Positions 6,508 through 8,297 of a stretch of 8,297 bases of DNA are shown here, piece after piece. Numbering within the stretch: the stretch's first letter is position 1; every line of letters begins with the position of its first letter. Both the position numbers and the translations under genes were made by a program. The notes beneath the pieces are model-generated. The model made no database searches, had not been told where the DNA came from, and saw only the letters and a program-made list of their open reading frames with translations. Origin of the DNA: DASZXJ01 sp035545895 (GTDB taxonomy: Bacteria; Planctomycetota; Phycisphaerae; Tepidisphaerales; Tepidisphaeraceae); the NCBI GenBank assembly GCA_035545895.1, contig DASZXJ010000243.1, positions 1 to 8,297 of the forward strand, in the 5' to 3' direction.

Positions 6508-6894
6508 TCACACAACTTCGCTTGCAAGCGAAACGATCTTCATGAAATTCTTGTCTCGCAATTCGCGTGCGACGGCACCGAAGATGCGCGTGCCACGCGG
6601 ATTGTTTTCCTTATCAATCACAACGGCAGCGTTGTGATCGAAACGCACATAGCTGCCGTCTTTTCGCTGGGTCGGTTGCTTGGTGCGCACCACAACGCAG
6701 CGAATGATCTCGCCCTGCTTGATTTCACCGCCGGGCTGGGCGAACTTGACCGCGCAAATAATCACATCACCCACGTTGGCGACGCGACGTTTGAATTTGC
6801 CCTTGCTCGACGAACCGCGCAATACCTTGATACACATCGCCTGCTTGGCGCCTGTATTGTCAGCGATATCAACATATGTCTGTTGCTGAATCAT
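6508..6894 (-). CDS. rplN: 50S ribosomal protein L14
   Basis: Large-subunit protein at the subunit interface, forming bridges to 16S rRNA and contacting L19. The 128-residue product (E. coli 123) opens MIQQQTYVDIADNTGAKQAM and contains the L14 landmarks GDVIICAVKFAQPGG at 42-56, KDGSYVRFDHNAAVVI at 78-93 and NPRGTRIFGAVARELR at 98-113. It ends MKIVSLASEVV. Start ATG at 6894, with GGAG 11 bases upstream, one of the better ribosome binding sites in the window. This is the first gene of the spc operon in E. coli. Here it follows rpsQ after 61 bases that contain an 11-bp inverted repeat, with no obvious promoter. The stop is TGA. Confidence 0.98.
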   Translation of the reverse strand: MIQQQTYVDIADNTGAKQAMCIKVLRGSSSKGKFKRRVANVGDVIICAVKFAQPGGEIKQGEIIRCVVVRTKQPTQRKDGSYVRFDHNAAVVIDKENNPRGTRIFGAVARELRDKNFMKIVSLASEVV

Positions 6895-6908
6895 GTTCGC
6901 TCACGCTC

Positions 6909-6954
6909 CATTTTGGATTGGCAATCTCAATCTTGAACCGCGAAATCCAAAATG
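6909..6954 (-). repeat. 11-bp perfect inverted repeat at the rpsQ/rplN (S10/spc) junction
   Basis: Arms CATTTTGGATT (6909-6919) and AATCCAAAATG (6944-6954) are exact reverse complements separated by 24 bases. In the mRNA the stem starts 1 base after the rpsQ stop and ends directly against GAG of the rplN GGAG, so folding would crowd the ribosome binding site. The loop contains AAGATTGAGATTG. The 9-mer TTGAGATTG also occurs in the rpsC/rplP gap (minus strand of 7991-7999). It may be a degenerate interspersed repeat or a regulatory fold; the sequence alone does not decide. Confidence 0.55.
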
Positions 6955-6955
6955 A

Positions 6956-7294
6956 TTATCTTTCCTCCGGCGCCTTGCCGGTCATTACTTCCTCGGCGGA
7001 AACCTGCACCGCTCGCTCCGGAGCACGCTCAACGATCCGAAGCAGCCGATGATGCTTGGTCTTGCTCAATGGACGGCATTCGGCGATCTCGACAGTATCC
7101 CCTTCCTTGGCCTCGTTCTTTTCATCATGTGCATGCAGGACGGTGCGATACTTCAGGAACTTGCCGTACTTTGGATGGCGAGTCTGGTAAGCGACCGTCA
7201 CCTTGATCGTCTTGTGGCCTTTATCCGATGCCACGATGCCAACGATTTTTCGAAGCAGCGCACGCTCTGGCTTTTTGTCGGTTGTTTCAGTCAT
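6956..7294 (-). CDS. rpsQ: 30S ribosomal protein S17 with C-terminal tail
   Basis: Primary 16S rRNA-binding protein of the small-subunit body with an OB fold. The 112-residue product opens MTETTDKKPERALLRKIVGI, continues with VASDKGHKTIKVTVAYQTRH at 21-40, and carries the S17 signature EGDTVEIAECRPLSKTKHHR at 64-83. E. coli S17 has 84 residues and ends shortly after this signature. Here about 22 more follow (APERAVQVSAEEVMTGKAPE...), with no recognised domain. Start ATG at 7294 with GAGAAAG upstream; stop TAA. The gene is the last of the S10 operon, as usual, and is preceded by a copy of the repeated intergenic hairpin. Confidence 0.97.
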   Translation of the reverse strand: MTETTDKKPERALLRKIVGIVASDKGHKTIKVTVAYQTRHPKYGKFLKYRTVLHAHDEKNEAKEGDTVEIAECRPLSKTKHHRLLRIVERAPERAVQVSAEEVMTGKAPEER

Positions 7295-7300
7295 TTCTTT

Positions 7301-7333
7301 CTCAACATCCGGCCCGCCGGACCGGCGCTAAAC
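7301..7333 (-). repeat. Intergenic hairpin element, copy A (rpmC/rpsQ gap)
   Basis: The minus-strand order is GTTTAGC, G, arm CCGGTCC, loop GGC, arm GGGCCGG, AT, GTTGAG. The 7-bp stem (7309-7315 with 7319-7325) includes one U-G pair in the minus-strand RNA. The element fills most of the 41-base gap, from 2 bases after the rpmC TAA to 6 bases before the rpsQ ATG. Its GTTGAG end also supplies the GAG of the weak rpsQ ribosome binding region. It matches copy B at 4066-4097 across both flanks and arms. Confidence 0.7.
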
Positions 7334-7335
7334 AG

Positions 7336-7545
7336 TTACTTCGATGCCTTTTGCGATTCGAGATCGCGCTGGCGCAGGATCGTTTTGATCTGCGCGATTT
7401 CCCTGCGCGTCTTGCGCAACTGGCTGGGGTCTTCGAGCTTTTCCGTCACGGCCTGGCTTCGCAGATCGAACAAGTGCTTTTGTCGATCCGTCAACTCGTG
7501 CTTTAACGCGTCGGTCTGCTTTTCCTTGATCTCTTTGATCGTCAT
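7336..7545 (-). CDS. rpmC: 50S ribosomal protein L29
   Basis: Small two-helix protein beside the peptide exit tunnel, next to L23, in a region that docks trigger factor and SRP. The 69-residue product (E. coli 63) opens MTIKEIKEKQTDALKHELTD, continues QKHLFDLRSQAVTEKLEDPS, and has the L29 signature in DPSQLRKTRREIAQIKTIL at 39-57. Start ATG at 7545, 11 bases after the rplP TAG; stop TAA. The composition is highly charged and helical, as in the family. The position between rplP and rpsQ is standard. Confidence 0.97.
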   Translation of the reverse strand: MTIKEIKEKQTDALKHELTDRQKHLFDLRSQAVTEKLEDPSQLRKTRREIAQIKTILRQRDLESQKASK

Positions 7546-7556
7546 GGCTCAATTTC

Positions 7557-7979
7557 CTAGGCAACACTCTTACGGCGATGCACAAACCGGCAAGGAATGG
7601 GCATCTTGTGGGCGACTCGGGCCAGGCAACGCTTGGCGGTCGGCTCGTCAACGCCGGCGACTTCGAACATCACCGTGCCGGGCTTGACGACGGCGCACCA
7701 GAATTCGGGCTCGCCTTTGCCGCTCCCCATTCGAACTTCCAACGGCTTGGCCGAAATCGGCTTGTGCGGGAAGATGCGAATGAAGACGCGACCTTCGCGA
7801 TGCAGATAGTGGCTGCATGCAACGCGACCGGCTTCGATCACCTTGGCGGGAATCCATGCATGGCGAAGCGCCTGCAGGCCAAACTCACCAAATGAAACTG
7901 AATTTCCGCGTGTCGCGTTGCCGCGCATCTTGCCGCGCTGGCTTTTGCGGAACTTCACGCGTTTGGGCATCATCGCCAT
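7557..7979 (-). CDS. rplP: 50S ribosomal protein L16
   Basis: Large-subunit protein near the peptidyl-transferase centre and the A-site tRNA elbow. The 140-residue product (E. coli 136) has MPKRVKFRKSQRGKMRGNA from residue 4, FGLQALRHAWIPAKVIEAGR at 33-52 and the L16 signature RMGSGKGEPEFW at 83-94. R83 lies at the arginine position that is hydroxylated in E. coli L16 (R81). ATG codons at 7979, 7973 and 7970 are all in frame. GGTGA just before 7979 favours that one, although family members usually begin at or near MPKR. The stop is TAG. The gene follows rpsC after 36 bases. Confidence 0.97.
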   Translation of the reverse strand: MAMMPKRVKFRKSQRGKMRGNATRGNSVSFGEFGLQALRHAWIPAKVIEAGRVACSHYLHREGRVFIRIFPHKPISAKPLEVRMGSGKGEPEFWCAVVKPGTVMFEVAGVDEPTAKRCLARVAHKMPIPCRFVHRRKSVA

Positions 7980-8015
7980 AAATCACCGTTCAATCTCAAA
8001 ACGAGAATCTTCCAA

Positions 8016-8297
8016 TTATCGACGGCCGCGACGCGGGCCGCCGCCCGGACGCACATCCGTTTCCAAAACTTCTTCGCCGTACATTCCGCGATAAATCCAA
8101 ACCTTCACACCGATCGTGCCGAACGTCGTGAACGCGATCGCGTAACCGTAATCGACGTTGGCCTGGAGCGTCGTCAGCGGAACCGAACCCAGACCGGCTT
8201 TTTCCTGTCGAGCGATTTCAGCGCCGCCCAATCGACCGCTGACGGAAATCTTGATTCCCTTCGCGCCTGCCTGCATGGTCGATTCCATGCGCTGCTT
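8016..8297 (-). CDS. rpsC: 30S ribosomal protein S3, partial (C-terminal 93 residues)
   Basis: Small-subunit head protein lining the mRNA entry channel, where with S4 and S5 it contributes to helicase activity. Only the C-terminal domain is in the window; the frame is open to the right edge (KQRMESTMQAGAKG). The S3 C-terminal signature is complete: GRLGGAEIARQEK at visible residues 21-33, SVPLTTLQANVDYGYA at 38-53, and FGTIGVKVWIYRG at 59-71. It ends in a short Gly/Arg tail (RPGGGPRRGRR), similar in type to that of S5. The stop is TAA. The true start lies outside the window; the internal ATG at 8288 is not the start. Confidence 0.97.
   Translation of the reverse strand, partial: KQRMESTMQAGAKGIKISVSGRLGGAEIARQEKAGLGSVPLTTLQANVDYGYAIAFTTFGTIGVKVWIYRGMYGEEVLETDVRPGGGPRRGRR

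Noticed and set aside
6472..6508. Hairpin followed by six T on the plus strand, resembling a rho-independent terminator
   Set aside because: No plus-strand gene ends here, and the stem has three A-C mismatches on that strand; the T-run is simply upstream of the hairpin in the real transcript.
6955..6985. GATAAT at the end of rpsQ as the -10 box of a separate spc promoter
   Set aside because: No matching -35 element is found at acceptable spacing; the best partner gives a 19-base spacer and a poor match.

Overview
The window is one contiguous run of the universal bacterial ribosomal-protein locus, entirely on the minus strand. It covers the end of the S10 operon and most of the spc operon. 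In transcription order (high to low coordinate) the genes are rpsC (3' end only), rplP, rpmC, rpsQ, rplN, rplX, rplE, rpsN, rpsH, rplF, rplR, rpsE, rplO, secY and map (cut by the left edge). Every gene was identified by reading its translation against well-known family signatures. The many plus-strand open frames are antisense shadows. No gene-free stretch exceeds 85 bases.

The genes work as one supply line for the ribosome and for protein export. Nine encode or partly encode large- or small-subunit proteins from S3 to L24 and L5, followed by S14, S8, L6, L18, S5 and L15. The locus ends with the SecY translocon channel and the type I methionine aminopeptidase that trims nascent chains. Junctions are tight in places (rplE/rpsN share one base, rplX/rplE are 4 bases apart), as expected for a co-transcribed, translationally coupled operon.

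Organism: a bacterium of moderate to high GC. Two genes usual in this gene order are missing: rpmD (L30) between rpsE and rplO, and adk between secY and map. S14 is the zinc-free 89-residue form. S5, L5, L15 and S17 carry low-complexity tails beyond the usual family length. L30 loss, the tailed proteins and the look of the intergenic repeats suggest Planctomycetota (perhaps Phycisphaerae) or a related PVC-group lineage. This is an inference from general knowledge, not a database result.

I see no mobile element, CRISPR array, tRNA or rRNA, and no undescribed multi-gene system. The unexpected content is in the short junctions between genes. A roughly 33-base hairpin element occurs almost identically in the rpmC/rpsQ and rplF/rplR gaps, with a decayed look-alike in the rplR/rpsE gap. 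A 13-bp stem-loop lies between rplN and rplX, and its G-U pairs show that it folds only as minus-strand RNA. An 11-bp perfect inverted repeat abuts the rplN start region at the S10/spc boundary. Two tandem hairpins, built from a degenerate short repeat, precede map. These could be interspersed repeats that invaded the operon, mRNA-level regulatory or processing elements, or both.
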